Positions 23,708 through 34,488 of a stretch of DNA of 43,480 nucleotides are shown piece by piece. How positions within the stretch are numbered: the first letter of the stretch is position 1; every line of letters begins with the position of its first letter. The notes beneath the pieces are model-generated. The model made no database searches. It saw only the letters and a program-made list of their open reading frames with translations, and was not told the DNA's origin. The translations under genes were made by a program, and so were the position numbers. The DNA is from Bigelowiella natans CCMP2755 (Eukaryota > Cercozoa > Chlorarachniophyceae), in NCBI GenBank assembly GCA_000320545.1, contig ADNK01001014.1, forward strand, positions 87,501 to 130,980, given 5' to 3'.

Positions 23708-24899
23708 TATGTCTGTGTATGTGCGTGTGTAGAATTTGCATAGTTGATTCCGAGAAATTTGTTATCGTGTAGCTCCAGACAGAGCGCTCTTTCGTGGGTA
23801 TCGCACAATCCACAGAAAGACCTTCTGTTCTTGTCATGGACAGAGGTGATACATCGCTCGCTCTCTCTCTCTCTCGCTCTCTCTCTCTCTCTTTTAAAAA
23901 CATATGTGGCATTACTTAACAAGCGTTGTGTGACCATCCGTCTCATCGTATCATACCACAAAATAATATTGCCCTCCTTTATCCCCTTCTTTTGTTAAGG
24001 TCTCCTTGATATCGCGGCGTATATCCCTCGCAAGGAGTGGAAAGAGGTTGCCGCGCTAATCCGAGTCACAGGCTTTGCTCCTGATGACAGCGATGATGAT
24101 AAAGAAGTTACGATGACGATGATACAATATTGACATGGTTGGCTTGGCGAAGGATAGAATTTCCATTTCTCTGTGATTTTATAGTATGTTTGAAAGTTGC
24201 TAAAGTTTACAAAACTAAAGCTACTGGTATCACTATATAGATCCTTAATAGAAAGGGCCTGACTGAGGAGCAGTTACTGGGAAGGTGGCTGCTACAGTGT
24301 ATTGTTTCCGAGAATAATGACTAGTTTCACTGTATTGTAAAGGTTATTGCACGTTGGGGTGATGATTTCATCAGATATAGTGCTCACAATATCACAATTT
24401 CTACTCACTCGCCGCTCATGGAAACAAAAACTCCAGGTATGATATGGTGCTACATCTGGTCACAGCGGCTGACGGCGCGGAGAAGTTCTATACGACGGCC
24501 AATAATAAAGTATGATTAGGATTTTGAATACATACTACTAAATATAAATGTAGCTGATGTAAGATAGACGCCTTACAGTAGGAGAATGTAAAAGTACCTC
24601 CTTTAATCTGATGATGATGGCTGTTTCAGGCTCGCCGTGAGACCGTAGAGGAAGCACGTGCTCTGGACAAAAAGATGGTTGGATGCTGGGGCCAACATCC
24701 TCATCACCACGTTATCGACAACAGGTGAACGAATCAATGACTAAATCATGGTTTCTAGATTTTGTAAGTTTTTGGTGATTTGACAAGAGCCTAATTCGCA
24801 CCTTTTTGAACCTCGCTAAATAAATTTAGCACGGACTTTAAAGGAAAACTTGCGCGAGCTACATCAGCTGTGATATCCATGATTGAAAGGAGGGAATAG
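22864..24899 (+). CDS. TTD14/NadR-type AAA domain protein, organelle-like N-terminus
   Basis: P-loop protein of the AAA_28 / TTD14 group, known in eukaryotes as a GTP-binding trafficking factor; the substrate here is unknown. Exons: 22864-23262, 23336-23389, 23444-23492, 23602-23648, 23773-23845, 24000 to about 24060 (end unresolved), 24252-24284, 24437-24509, 24630-24724, 24830-24899. The Walker A motif is LTGGPCGGKSS. It is followed by GFDVYRAPEVPTLLMNGG, FESHLMDLQ, the DRG of VLVMDRG, HLVTAADGAEKFY, ARRETVEEARALDKK and HHVIDN, all in family order. The first 130 residues begin with an Arg/Ser-rich amphipathic stretch and contain one hydrophobic segment (ALYAITGGAIGFAVASVF), suggesting a mitochondrial or other organelle membrane location. 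The join between exons 6 and 7 (RKEWKEV to GLTEEQLLGR) lacks an obvious in-phase GT donor. It may use a non-standard site. Confidence 0.87.
23674..23704. repeat. AC microsatellite in a TTD14-like intron
   Basis: About fifteen copies of AC in the fourth intron; a CTCT block at about 23857-23891 follows in the fifth intron. Confidence 0.9.
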
Positions 24900-25413
24900 A
24901 GTAACAGCGTGTAAGAGTGTCCAGATAGAAGACGTAGTTCTACTCGATATTTTTACGTGCGCGTAACTAAATCGTATCGGATGCAATCTCGGCATGGTGA
25001 CAAATTGGATTTGTAGTGTGGTATTGCGTGGTATATTACATAGTATGAAAGTTATCCACTGGGTTATAATGACCAACGTAATCTATCTATGCTGCAACGC
25101 TCAGCAAAACTGCCTTGTGGATGCTCGCATGTACGTACTTGTGTACAAGCAAAATTAGTGCGCACTGCGCAACGCAGACGGGAATCGAATGAACGAGCAA
25201 GTGATGTCATTGGGCATGCATGCATGACATCATGAGAAATTTAGAAACACATAATCTATAATAATGTCGTACGCAAGCCGAGAAACGCAATCTGTGTGAA
25301 TGCAGACGAAGCAGAATTATACGCACTAAGCAACATCCGTGCGTAGGCACACAGCAACAACACTGAATTGGTAATAGCCGAAACAAACGTAATACAAACA
25401 GCACGCAACACAG

Positions 25414-25583
25414 CCGCCGCTTTGCATAGCTACATTAGGATGGCTGCAATAAGTATTAGAATCATTCCATTACATCCGTCTTATGCCGCCGCGTAACTTT
25501 TCAAAAAAAGACGGATGTAAGGAAATAATTACACGCTTTCAGTGGTCATCCTAATGTAGTTATGCAGAGCGACGGCGACGGCT
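25414..25583. mobile_element. MITE-like inverted-repeat element
   Basis: About 170 bp with imperfect terminal arms. Left arm 25414-25443 contains TGCATAGCTACATTAGGATG. Right arm 25547-25583 carries its reverse complement, about 27 of 30 matches by eye. A second, inner pair (TTACATCCGTCTT at 25470 and its complement near 25508-25521) makes a two-step palindrome around a short loop. No transposase is present. The arms recur twice nearby, as expected of a dispersed non-autonomous element, but I could not define a target-site duplication. Confidence 0.65.
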
Positions 25584-25662
25584 ACTGCGCTAAAAAAGAA
25601 ACACAACTCTCTTTACGTGTAGTTGCAAAAGCATATCGATCAATAGTTAGATGACACATTGT

Positions 25663-25717
25663 GAGCTACATAGGGATGACCATTGAACAAATTTAATTGA
25701 TTAAATACATCCGTCTT
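25663..25717. repeat. Partial second copy of the element arm
   Basis: GAGCTACATAGGGATGAC, about 25 nt of unlike sequence, then ATACATCCGTCTTACA. It has the same order and spacing as the left arm of the element at 25414. No matching right arm is seen. Confidence 0.6.
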
Positions 25718-25916
25718 ACATTGTGAGTTCCGCGTACACAAGTAAAGAGACACATACACGTATGTATCTCACTTACTTTTATGTTTCTTCGTTTTTACAA
25801 TGATGATGGGTTCCACCATGCTGGCAAAAGCATGTGCTGTGTCACGTATATAATGTACTAGGGACTGTCTGTGCGTCTATCGCTAGACTGTGTGCTATTT
25901 ATATGTGCGGTGTACT

Positions 25917-25950
25917 GCCGCTGCTTTACATAGATACATTAGGATGATCA
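25917..25950. repeat. Third copy of the element arm, overlapping a stop codon
   Basis: GCTTTACATAGATACATTAGGATGATCA repeats the outer arm of the 25414 element in the same orientation. Its last bases, TCA at 25948-25950, are the reverse complement of the TGA stop of the large minus-strand gene. The arm therefore touches the end of that coding region. Confidence 0.65.
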
Positions 25951-28215
25951 AATGCTGTCCTCCTCCGGAGAAATAGATCGTTTTCTTTCTATTCCATGAA
26001 GCAGCTGCTCGAACGCCTCCCCGTTTTGTCTATGCTTGCCGGGCTCTGGTTTGTTTTTCACGGATTCACTTTCAACTTCCTGTGTCTTTGAAATATTTTG
26101 ATTTTTATTTTTAAATGGAGTCATTATTTCTGCATTTTCTTCTTTTTTTTCCTGTACTTCTCCTTTTTGTTCCTGATTTCTTTGGTTTACTTCAGAGTTA
26201 GGGTCAACGAAATAAGCGTCTTCTTCAAGGCTTTGAGGGTTCGCGCCCGGAGAAATAGATCGTTTTCTTTCTGGGAAAGGAAGCAGCCCTTTCATAGGAT
26301 TTGCAAATATCCCACCAATTCCTGAATCTCTTCTTAAGGCAGTTTTGTCTTCATCCTCCGTCATTTTAATCCAATGAGAAAATCCTTTAGACATGTGATG
26401 TTTATCCATAGTTATCAAATCATTATGCCTTATGCTGTTGTTGGCCGTCCGCGTGCCGTTGAGATAGTAGCGAAGAACCTTACTGAATATCTCGGGGTCC
26501 TCGTTGAAACTATGCACAATTCCCCTTCTTCGGTTAGAGAACTCGGAAAAATATCTAAACAAACGTGTGTTTCTGAATTTGGGTTGGAGGAAGGTCCCCA
26601 AGGTGTATACAAAACGCTTGCCTCCTGCCTCCATGATGACGTCCATATCCTGATTCTTGAAGGCGACCGGATGAAATTCAAATTTATTTCCCTTCAATCG
26701 GAGCTCTATAATGCGCTTGACTTCGGCGAGAGTGGGGGCTGATAGTAAGATGTAATTCTCTTTTCGCTCCTCTCCCGCCTCCATTGTCCAGTAGTACATT
26801 CCGCCTTTCCTTTCTTTCCCGAAACCCTTTTGGTCGTTGATCTTAGAGTCAGGTCCAGGGTCATTGAATATTCGAATTTTCTTGACAAAAGGCTTCCTCG
26901 TATCAGGATGCTGAAGTTTGATATTGTATGTGAAACATCCCTTTTGTCTTGATTGCCGGATGCCAAAGGTACCCAGAGGACATGATGACGGCTGAGGTAG
27001 GCCCTCTCTATCAGCAACCTCACGCCGTCGCTTGTCGCCAAAGGGGTCATTACTGTCGTTAGAAACGCTATGATCCCACAAGAACCACTCTGCGTCTATT
27101 ACAGCTTTGACTTTTGTAGTGCATTGATCCAATGGGCCAAAATACTGCATGAAAGCGACAAATTCCTCCACAGATACAACATCATCGTTGTTGGGGTCAA
27201 GGAGCATTTTGTAGAAGCTACAAATCTTCTCTTTCTCGTTACGATTCTGTACGTTTTTGTCAATTCCTTTGCTTTTAGCAAGCAATAACTCAATTATTCT
27301 TGATACTTTCATTTCAGAGAATTGACCACCGATGTTTGTACGCCAAAACTCGAGAATTTCCTTCAGAGAACGGAGGAACTGATCTTTGTAGTCTTTGACG
27401 AACAACTTTGCATGCCCCTTCGTTACGATTTTCAAATCGTTTTTCTGGTATAGATCCTCAATATATCCTTTAATTGTACCTTTTAGGCTCTGCCATTCGA
27501 TTGCGATGTCCGAGTTGCTGCTGATACCATCTCCGTTGTCGGTTTTACTAGTATTATCGTCGTTGTCCTTGAGCTCATACGCCTTTTTTAGAACGTTAAT
27601 TTTGGCTCGAATTGCATAGTGATCCGCCTCGCGCTGGTGCTTCAATATGACTGCGAGGCTTTGCATCTCGTTCTCATCGATTTCAGAGACCTGACGTTTA
27701 TATTTTGCCAAAAGGTTGTCCTTTTTCCATATCTTCGAGATAGTGTCACGATCCGGGTTCCAATCGACGCAAAAATACTTTACAATTGCTATAATAATAA
27801 CAATGAGCAAGATGTGCGCTAATCCTAAACGCATTGTCGAATATGCAGCAAAACACAGAGCTCCCCGAGGGTCAAATACCAGCGGCTTAAGCGGTCGGAT
27901 GAATTCTACAATGCGTGCAGTTTCTGGCAATGCTTCTTCGGCGTTCTGAAGCTCCCAGACCTTGGATCGAATTCTAAGCAGGTTCTTCTTCATCCTTTCC
28001 AGTTTATTCTTCGTATATTTTGAGTCGTTAAGGTTTGTGTTCCATAGAGTTTCCAATTCCTTGATTCCTTGGTGAGTTCTTTCTATCTGCTTCAGAATTT
28101 TTTCTGTCTCGTCTTCCCCCGTTCCTCCCAGGTTTCCAAAGAGCTCGATCCACATCAATGACTCCAGAATTCCTCCTTTGGAGGAGCGGCTTCTCCGTTT
28201 CCCACCACTGAGCAT
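25948..28215 (-). CDS. Membrane protein with coiled coils, EF-hand, SH2-like region and KCTD/T1-type BTB
   Basis: Single uninterrupted frame of 755 aa from ATG at 28215 (stop 25950-25948), with no sign of introns. I recognise no full-length family. Parts in order: basic start (GGKRRSRSSKGG); helical/coiled-coil region to about residue 95; one hydrophobic segment near 128-149 (LAHILLIVIIIAIVKYF); a second helical region; an EF-hand loop at about 340-351 (DPNNDDVVSVEE, with acidic or Asn residues at loop positions 1, 3, 5 and 12); an SH2-like stretch at about 375-506 (AEWFLWDH, then GTFGIRQSRQKGCFTYNIK, where the Arg matches the FLVRES arginine); a BTB of the KCTD/potassium-channel T1 type at about 523-588 (VIMEAGGKRFVYTLGTF, FNEDPEIFSKVLRYYLNG); and a Glu/Lys-rich tail holding ERKRSISP twice. 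EF-hand next to SH2 recalls the Cbl N-terminus. The role is unknown; membrane-anchored, Ca-sensing adaptor is inference. A repeat arm overlaps its stop. Confidence 0.8.
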   Translation of the reverse strand: MLSGGKRRSRSSKGGILESLMWIELFGNLGGTGEDETEKILKQIERTHQGIKELETLWNTNLNDSKYTKNKLERMKKNLLRIRSKVWELQNAEEALPETARIVEFIRPLKPLVFDPRGALCFAAYSTMRLGLAHILLIVIIIAIVKYFCVDWNPDRDTISKIWKKDNLLAKYKRQVSEIDENEMQSLAVILKHQREADHYAIRAKINVLKKAYELKDNDDNTSKTDNGDGISSNSDIAIEWQSLKGTIKGYIEDLYQKNDLKIVTKGHAKLFVKDYKDQFLRSLKEILEFWRTNIGGQFSEMKVSRIIELLLAKSKGIDKNVQNRNEKEKICSFYKMLLDPNNDDVVSVEEFVAFMQYFGPLDQCTTKVKAVIDAEWFLWDHSVSNDSNDPFGDKRRREVADREGLPQPSSCPLGTFGIRQSRQKGCFTYNIKLQHPDTRKPFVKKIRIFNDPGPDSKINDQKGFGKERKGGMYYWTMEAGEERKENYILLSAPTLAEVKRIIELRLKGNKFEFHPVAFKNQDMDVIMEAGGKRFVYTLGTFLQPKFRNTRLFRYFSEFSNRRRGIVHSFNEDPEIFSKVLRYYLNGTRTANNSIRHNDLITMDKHHMSKGFSHWIKMTEDEDKTALRRDSGIGGIFANPMKGLLPFPERKRSISPGANPQSLEEDAYFVDPNSEVNQRNQEQKGEVQEKKEENAEIMTPFKNKNQNISKTQEVESESVKNKPEPGKHRQNGEAFEQLLHGIERKRSISPEEDSI

Positions 28216-28637
28216 CCTACGAGTGGGATCGAAGATCACTCAGGCAGTATCCACGTTTCAGTTTCAGCACTAAACATCTCCACGAAGTTACGTCGTATGC
28301 CCAGCACCCCAAAATACCTTTCATTTTGGTTCTAAAACAAATCTGTAGGCATGTCGCACATTACTAGACCTAGTTATTAATTATTAAGATTTTCGTCACG
28401 GATGGACGCCATCATGTCGATTCTGCTTTTCGCAGACCCGACTGAGCGCTGACGCAGCTGTAATTTCCATGCCGTTTTGTGACCGTCAACATTGTTGTTG
28501 GACTCAGGAGATGAACGGCTTCGAATTTATCCTGAGCGACTTCTCTTCGGCCAAGTCGCAGCAAGGAATATGCCAATTTCCTACTGCTCCTGCTCACGAG
28601 GAAAGGCCAACCTACCCCACCCCACGTGGCTGGCCGG
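28216..28637. other. Spacer upstream of the EF-hand/BTB gene
   Basis: Divergent interval between the minus-strand EF-hand/BTB gene and the plus-strand candidate at 28638. An in-frame TGA lies directly before the GTG that precedes the chosen ATG, so the minus frame cannot extend further without splicing. Nothing else is recognised. Confidence 0.45.
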
Positions 28638-29071
28638 ATGAGGAAACTGCAGCGGCGTCGTGGCTGCGCACATCAGGACACGATGTTATCATCATTCGTG
28701 CTAGCAGCTTGTATCGTCATGAGTGAGATTCATTTTCGCTTCTTCATGCACGAAAGGCGCCTTGGTACACCTTGTGCTATGAGCAAAATCGCGACGACGA
28801 GGCCAGCAATGACACGGAAAAGGAGCGGCCTTCGATCTTCCATGCCATCGTTGTTGCAGACTCGCTGCGAGAAAACGAATTCTGATCAAATTTTGAGGCG
28901 AATGCCCAGGTCTCTACTCGATGGCAGCAGCAGCAACAGCAGCACTCGTAGGGGTATAGGATCCCTGTATGGCCCTGAAAGACGACTGACAATGTCCTCC
29001 GAGTACGAACAAGTTCCGCCAAAGGGAATCGTGGAATTCATTCGGAACAGTTTCTTTATCGTCAAGAGACA
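28638..29071 (+). CDS. Candidate first exon with signal-like leader (possibly of the DUF4239 gene)
   Basis: Open frame from ATG 28638. Basic start (MRKLQRRRGCAHQD), hydrophobic stretch (MLSSFVLAACIVMS), then a long Arg/Ser/Thr-rich region, then SEYEQVPPKGIVEFIRN. It ends at a GT (gtaataatag) just before in-frame stops. The order suits a bipartite plastid leader. It points towards the DUF4239 exons starting at 29529, but the phase at its end does not fit that exon directly, so one exon is missing or the pieces are unrelated. Confidence 0.4.
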
Positions 29072-29528
29072 GTAATAATAGGCTCTCTCTGAATAACAAG
29101 AAGAAAGAGAGAGACGATGACCTAGAATTTACAAAACGCAACCGACGACCAAACTACACATCACTGCCCTTGATAATAACGACAACGATACTACGACGAT
29201 CATATCTATAGTCATACTCCGAGTTCGAACAATAACTGTACAGTGAGGCAATAAATGCCGTATATTATAAGTATGAAGCAAGAGGTATCCTCTAGTTCTG
29301 AGCAAGATACCCATCTATTGATGAATGGGTGCACGAGTTGTCACATGTTTCTTATTCTTCGTGAATGCACCAGGAAACCGACTCAGCGTAGTCTGAGGTC
29401 ATACGTTATCAACGTTACCGAGTTCACGACGATGGATGTAATAAAACTAACGGGGTTGATCCCAATGTCAGGGACAACCCGAGCTCATTGTTGTTTAAAA
29501 TAAGATCTCACTTCTGCTTCTCCATCAG

Positions 29529-30839
29529 TATGAGTGCTCAAATATAACTGAAGCTCTGGAAACTAGACGGGACTACGAATTAGGTAGTCATTGTAGCAGC
29601 AGGACTCGGTAGCGGTGGTGGTGGAAGTGGCAAGAGACCGCAGCCGCGATGTTTTAATCGGAAGGGAAAATAATAGTCAGAATACCCAAAGAAAAATCAT
29701 TTAAAGATCATTGAAAGGACGAAGAATGACCCTCATCTTACGTGAGCATGATGATGATCGATCCTGTATTTTATTCGTAGATGGGCTGTACTACTCCTTG
29801 GGTTTCAGAGCTGCGGTCGTAAGCGTAGATATATTCACGAATAATAGGAGCCAATGTTGCGCATGAAAGTGCTGTTAGTAGTAACAACCAATGATGGAGG
29901 TAGTAACATTAAATGACAGCCGTGACCTTACCGCGAAACCGGAAATCGCCAACGTCGTTTTATCATTGTATATGAAGTGGAAGCGAGGAGGAAGAATGTA
30001 GCATGCTGCTTAAAATGAACCAATCTTCAATTGAGTTTGTTATTCTCGTCATTGTTCCAATATCTTGTACTTTTTTCTTGCTTTTTCTTGTTTTTCAAGC
30101 CATTCCTCCTCCCTCTCCTCCTCCTCCTTCATCTGACAACTATTACCCTTTTTTTCTCGACAGGTTGCGACAATCGTTTACTTCATTTTCCCTATTCTTC
30201 AACGCATTATAAAGTGTGTGTGTGTGTTTTGTTAGAACATGCAGAATTGGATATATGCGCAATAGTGTTGATTTTCTACGCGCAAAAAGCACAACGAACT
30301 AGGCGTAACACTACATACTTGTCATCGTTGTTCTTCGTTGGAAATAGGGCTATTTTCATCACACGATCCTGTGAACAAATGTTACGTGTTGTCACGTTAT
30401 GGTGTTGAGATAGTTTTCCTCAGTCGTTGCGTCATCATCATCTCCATCATCGTCGACATCATCATCATCATCATCATCATCACCATCACCATTATCAGTC
30501 CCTCCGTATCTGGCGTCAATATCGATGAGCTGCAGGTACTATTTTTAGAACAACAACAACATAGTAGTAGTAGTAGTAGTAAAAGCAGTAGTAGTTCCTA
30601 TCACTATTCTTACTGCTGCTATTATTTTGATAACATTCGTTTTGTCTCAGTATGGTTGTTAGTAGAATCATATTCGTGAGTTGAGTTGTTTCTATCTACA
30701 TGCTACTGCTCATATTGATTAAAGAAATTAGATGCTGTATCTAATCTTCTTATCCTCCTCTTTCAAGTTTCCCTGAAACCTGTTAGCAGAGTTAGTTACA
30801 CAGGTCTTTTGTCTCTTCCACTCTCTCTCTCTTTCTCTT

Positions 30840-30887
<48 letters not shown>

Positions 30888-31881
30888 CTCCCCCCCCTCT
30901 CCCTCTCCCTCTCCCTATCGCAGGCTTCTGTCACAGGAGAGTTCGCTCCTGTCCTGGTATGTATTTGTAGTAATGTGTGCTGCAGAAGAAAGATGGTGAT
31001 CGTGAGACGCATTTTAATGACGACAGCGTGCAAAGAGATTAGGACGTATAATTACTATGCGGATATCATGAATATTTACGATGTAACACTGCTCCTTGTT
31101 CCTTTTCTCTTCCTCCTCCTCCTCCTCCTTTATCCTCTTCGTCGCCATCCTCTTCTTCGTCTCCTGTTGTTATTTAGGATGTGCTATACGCTTTGATCGC
31201 TGCTAGCACTGTCGCCAGGCTAGAAGAAAGGCAGGTGTGGTGATGAGATGACAGAGTGCAATATCGTTGGTAGTGGTGGTAGTTGGTGATGGCAGAGACT
31301 AAGAAAAAGAAAAAGAACAAGAAGAAGAAAAAGAAGAAGAAGAAGAAGAAGAAGAAGAAGAAGAAGGAAAATGACCTCTAGTTGTCTTATTTGCAAGCGA
31401 TTTGGTTATAGTCGTTAGCGTTGTGTTCAAAACGACGACGGCATTCTGTTCTTAGTACACACTGCAATCGTTAGTCTTATTATTACTTGAAAATATGGCT
31501 TGCTTGAGAACGCTGCTGCTGCTGTTGTATCTTTGAAGGATGTTATTCAAGACACAGCATTGCAGGAGCTATGCCAGCTGAGAGTCCTCGTTTGGTAGTA
31601 GTTGTAGTAGTAGTAGTATTAGTGGTGATGGTGGTGGTGGTGGTGATGTTGTGTGTTGGTGCTAATTAGCGGGGATTTGAAGAAGAAGAAAAAGAAGATA
31701 GTCCTGTTTCCAATATCTCGCTCAATTGAGAGGGAGGCGGAGTAAAACGGTAAACTTACATCCATCCCCCCCCCCGTGCTATGTCGTCCTTTGTAGGTTA
31801 CTGATCGAGCTCATAGCGGAGACAGAGGGGGAACAGAGGCTGCAGTGCCTTGAAGCAATGACAGCTCTTTGGCGGTTGGTA

Positions 31882-31918
<37 letters not shown>

Positions 31919-32047
31919 CTATTATACATATGTATAAATATATACTATGTCGTATTTCAGCTCGTCAGTGTTGCCTAATGATGATCACGGTGATTGTCAC
32001 GGAGTTATATTGATATCATCGAGAATTATAATCATCATCATCATCAC

Positions 32048-32079
<32 letters not shown>

Positions 32080-33224
32080 GTTGTATCATCACTCTTTGCA
32101 CCACTACTGACTCCTTTGCCCTCCCTTTTGGTAGTGATAGAAATGATTTTTGCGATGACGTGTCCTGTCGGTCTTATATCATGCTTTCAAACCTCTACTA
32201 CTCAGCTACACGGACATGTTGGTGTTCTCCAGCAGAGCAGATGAGCTGGTCATCATACACAGCATGAGAAGAACGACGCAAATCACCTCCTTCCCCGTGT
32301 CACACACGTTAGCCTGCACCTTTACACGTGCTGCAACCTGCCAAAGCCAAGGCCCCATCATGTGTGTAGTAGCTCCAACGTTCTCATCGTATTGATGTGT
32401 ATGTGTTGTTCGTGTTGTTTGTTAATGATGCTGCCAGGACCAAGTGCTTTATCAAGACTTGATTCACTCCACATATCGCTCGCTCTTCACCCTGCAGGTT
32501 ACTCTGCGTGTAGTGCTACGTCGTAGTGGAACGCTTAAGCGGCGGTGATGATGGATGATGATGATGGATGATGATGATGATGGATGATGATGATGATGAT
32601 GATTATGGTGATGATAGTAGTAGCGATGTTAAGGATGATGGTGGTGAGGATGGGTGCTAACAGGCAACGACCGATGAAATGGCATCTGAGTGCCAAACGG
32701 ACAACTCTCTTTCTACGTGTGATAGCTTAAGACGAGTAAAGGTAGCAATAGGAAGAAGAGGAAGAAGAAGAAGATGATGAGGAAGTGTTGCGATAGTTAA
32801 CTTCATTTGAATCATATCGGAGTATCATGGGAGGGAAACAAATTGAGCTCTAATTACTAGCACAATGTTGCTTCTCCTACCCTCCTCTGCTCTTTCCCCT
32901 CCCCAGCAAGCACAGAGGGTTCAACGCGCAGCATCAGAGGTAAATTACTACTTATGCCACGCCGTACACACGAATAATGTACATGCGCTCTCCTATTCAA
33001 ATTTGGGGTTTTTGGATTGTTTTCCCCACCTCCTCCTTCTTCTTCTTCTTCTTCTTCTTCTTCTTCTTCTTCTTCTATTACGTCATCATCATCACCATCA
33101 TTGTCATCATCATCGTCATCATCATCGTCATCACCTATCCTTTTAACATAATAACTTTGCGGCGGTGCAGGCGGAGAGACACGTCGAGTCCCTTCTTTCG
33201 CTTCGCACACAGAGACTTAACACG

Positions 33225-33255
<31 letters not shown>

Positions 33256-34127
33256 CAGTAGTAGCATCAGCATCAGTAGTAATGATGAAGGAAAAAAGGG
33301 GGAGGAAGGGATGTTCAGGTGTCGTGCTCTTTGTCATCTTCCAACTCTAAGTCACCGTAGCGATGATGGTGATTATGTTCCATTGGTGATGTGAAATCAG
33401 GAGGGAGAAGGAGTTCCACCTGCAATATTCACTATCTTGGATTCACTCTCAGTAATAAATAATAGTGCGCTCGTCTAGGATATGAGACATAAATAGAGAT
33501 GAAGAGAGATTTGGTGGTATTATAATGGTAGTGATGATGTAGTTGTTGGTGGTGGTGATGGTGATGATGATGATGATAATGATGACGATGATAGTTGTGA
33601 TAATCTCACCCTAATCTATTCTTCTTTCTGTACGAAATAGGTATACATCCTGGTCTCATACGTGGTGTTATCTTCTGCCCGGAGCCTCGAGCCTATAGCT
33701 GGCTGTAAGATAAAAATCTCCACGACGACGACTAATACTACTAGTAGTAGTAGTAGGAGTAGCCACTATGTAGTTCTGTACTGCTGCAAAATGTGCTCCA
33801 TCACCATCATCATCATCATCATCATCATTATCATCATTCTGTCATCTTTTCAGTCAATGAAGTTGACCTTCCTTGGAGCATAAGCAGTAGTGGTAGTAGT
33901 CTCCACAGCGTTGGGAGTATCTCTGGAATGATGGTCAATACTGCAAATGCTGTTGCTTCTTCCCCCTCCATTGCTGCACTGACTTCAAAGTGGCATTTGG
34001 ATATTGAGGTCACAACATGTACACATTCTCTTTCTCTCTCTCTCTCTCTCTATTTCCTCCTTTTTATTTTCTTTGAGCGCGCGCGCGTGCGTGTGCAGTA
34101 ACTCCGTATGCTGGCATGTATAATCAT

Positions 34128-34158
<31 letters not shown>

Positions 34159-34444
34159 AACACACACGCGCGCGCGCGCGCGTATCTCTCAACCTTAATC
34201 TTCCATGAAGGTGCCATTGAGAAGAATAAAATGCTCTTTTCCTATTGACAGGCGTTGTTGTTCGCCGTATTAGCATCGATGCTGCTTGTCGTGAGGACCC
34301 TATACCGAGACTTAGACAGGTGTCGGGGAGTAAGAAGAAGGAGGGGGGGGGGAGATTAGCGTGACATTCATATGAGCACAGCATACCATAAGCATACAAC
34401 GTTGGATAGATTTGATGGATTTCTCAATTCTACTATTCTAGAGT

Positions 34445-34488
<44 letters not shown>

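Larger units (their letters stand above)
24900..25947. other. Spacer with inverted-repeat element arms
   Basis: No coding gene seen. The right half contains the repeat arms described in the next three entries. The left half holds GCATGCATGCATGAC and similar palindromes and no other recognisable structure. Confidence 0.55.

Noticed and set aside
23674-23891. CRISPR-like or satellite array
   Set aside because: Simple AC and CT runs without unique spacers, inside introns.
25414-28250. The 755-aa gene as the transposase of the repeat element
   Set aside because: No inverted arm is found beyond its 5' end and the protein shows no nuclease or DNA-binding motif.
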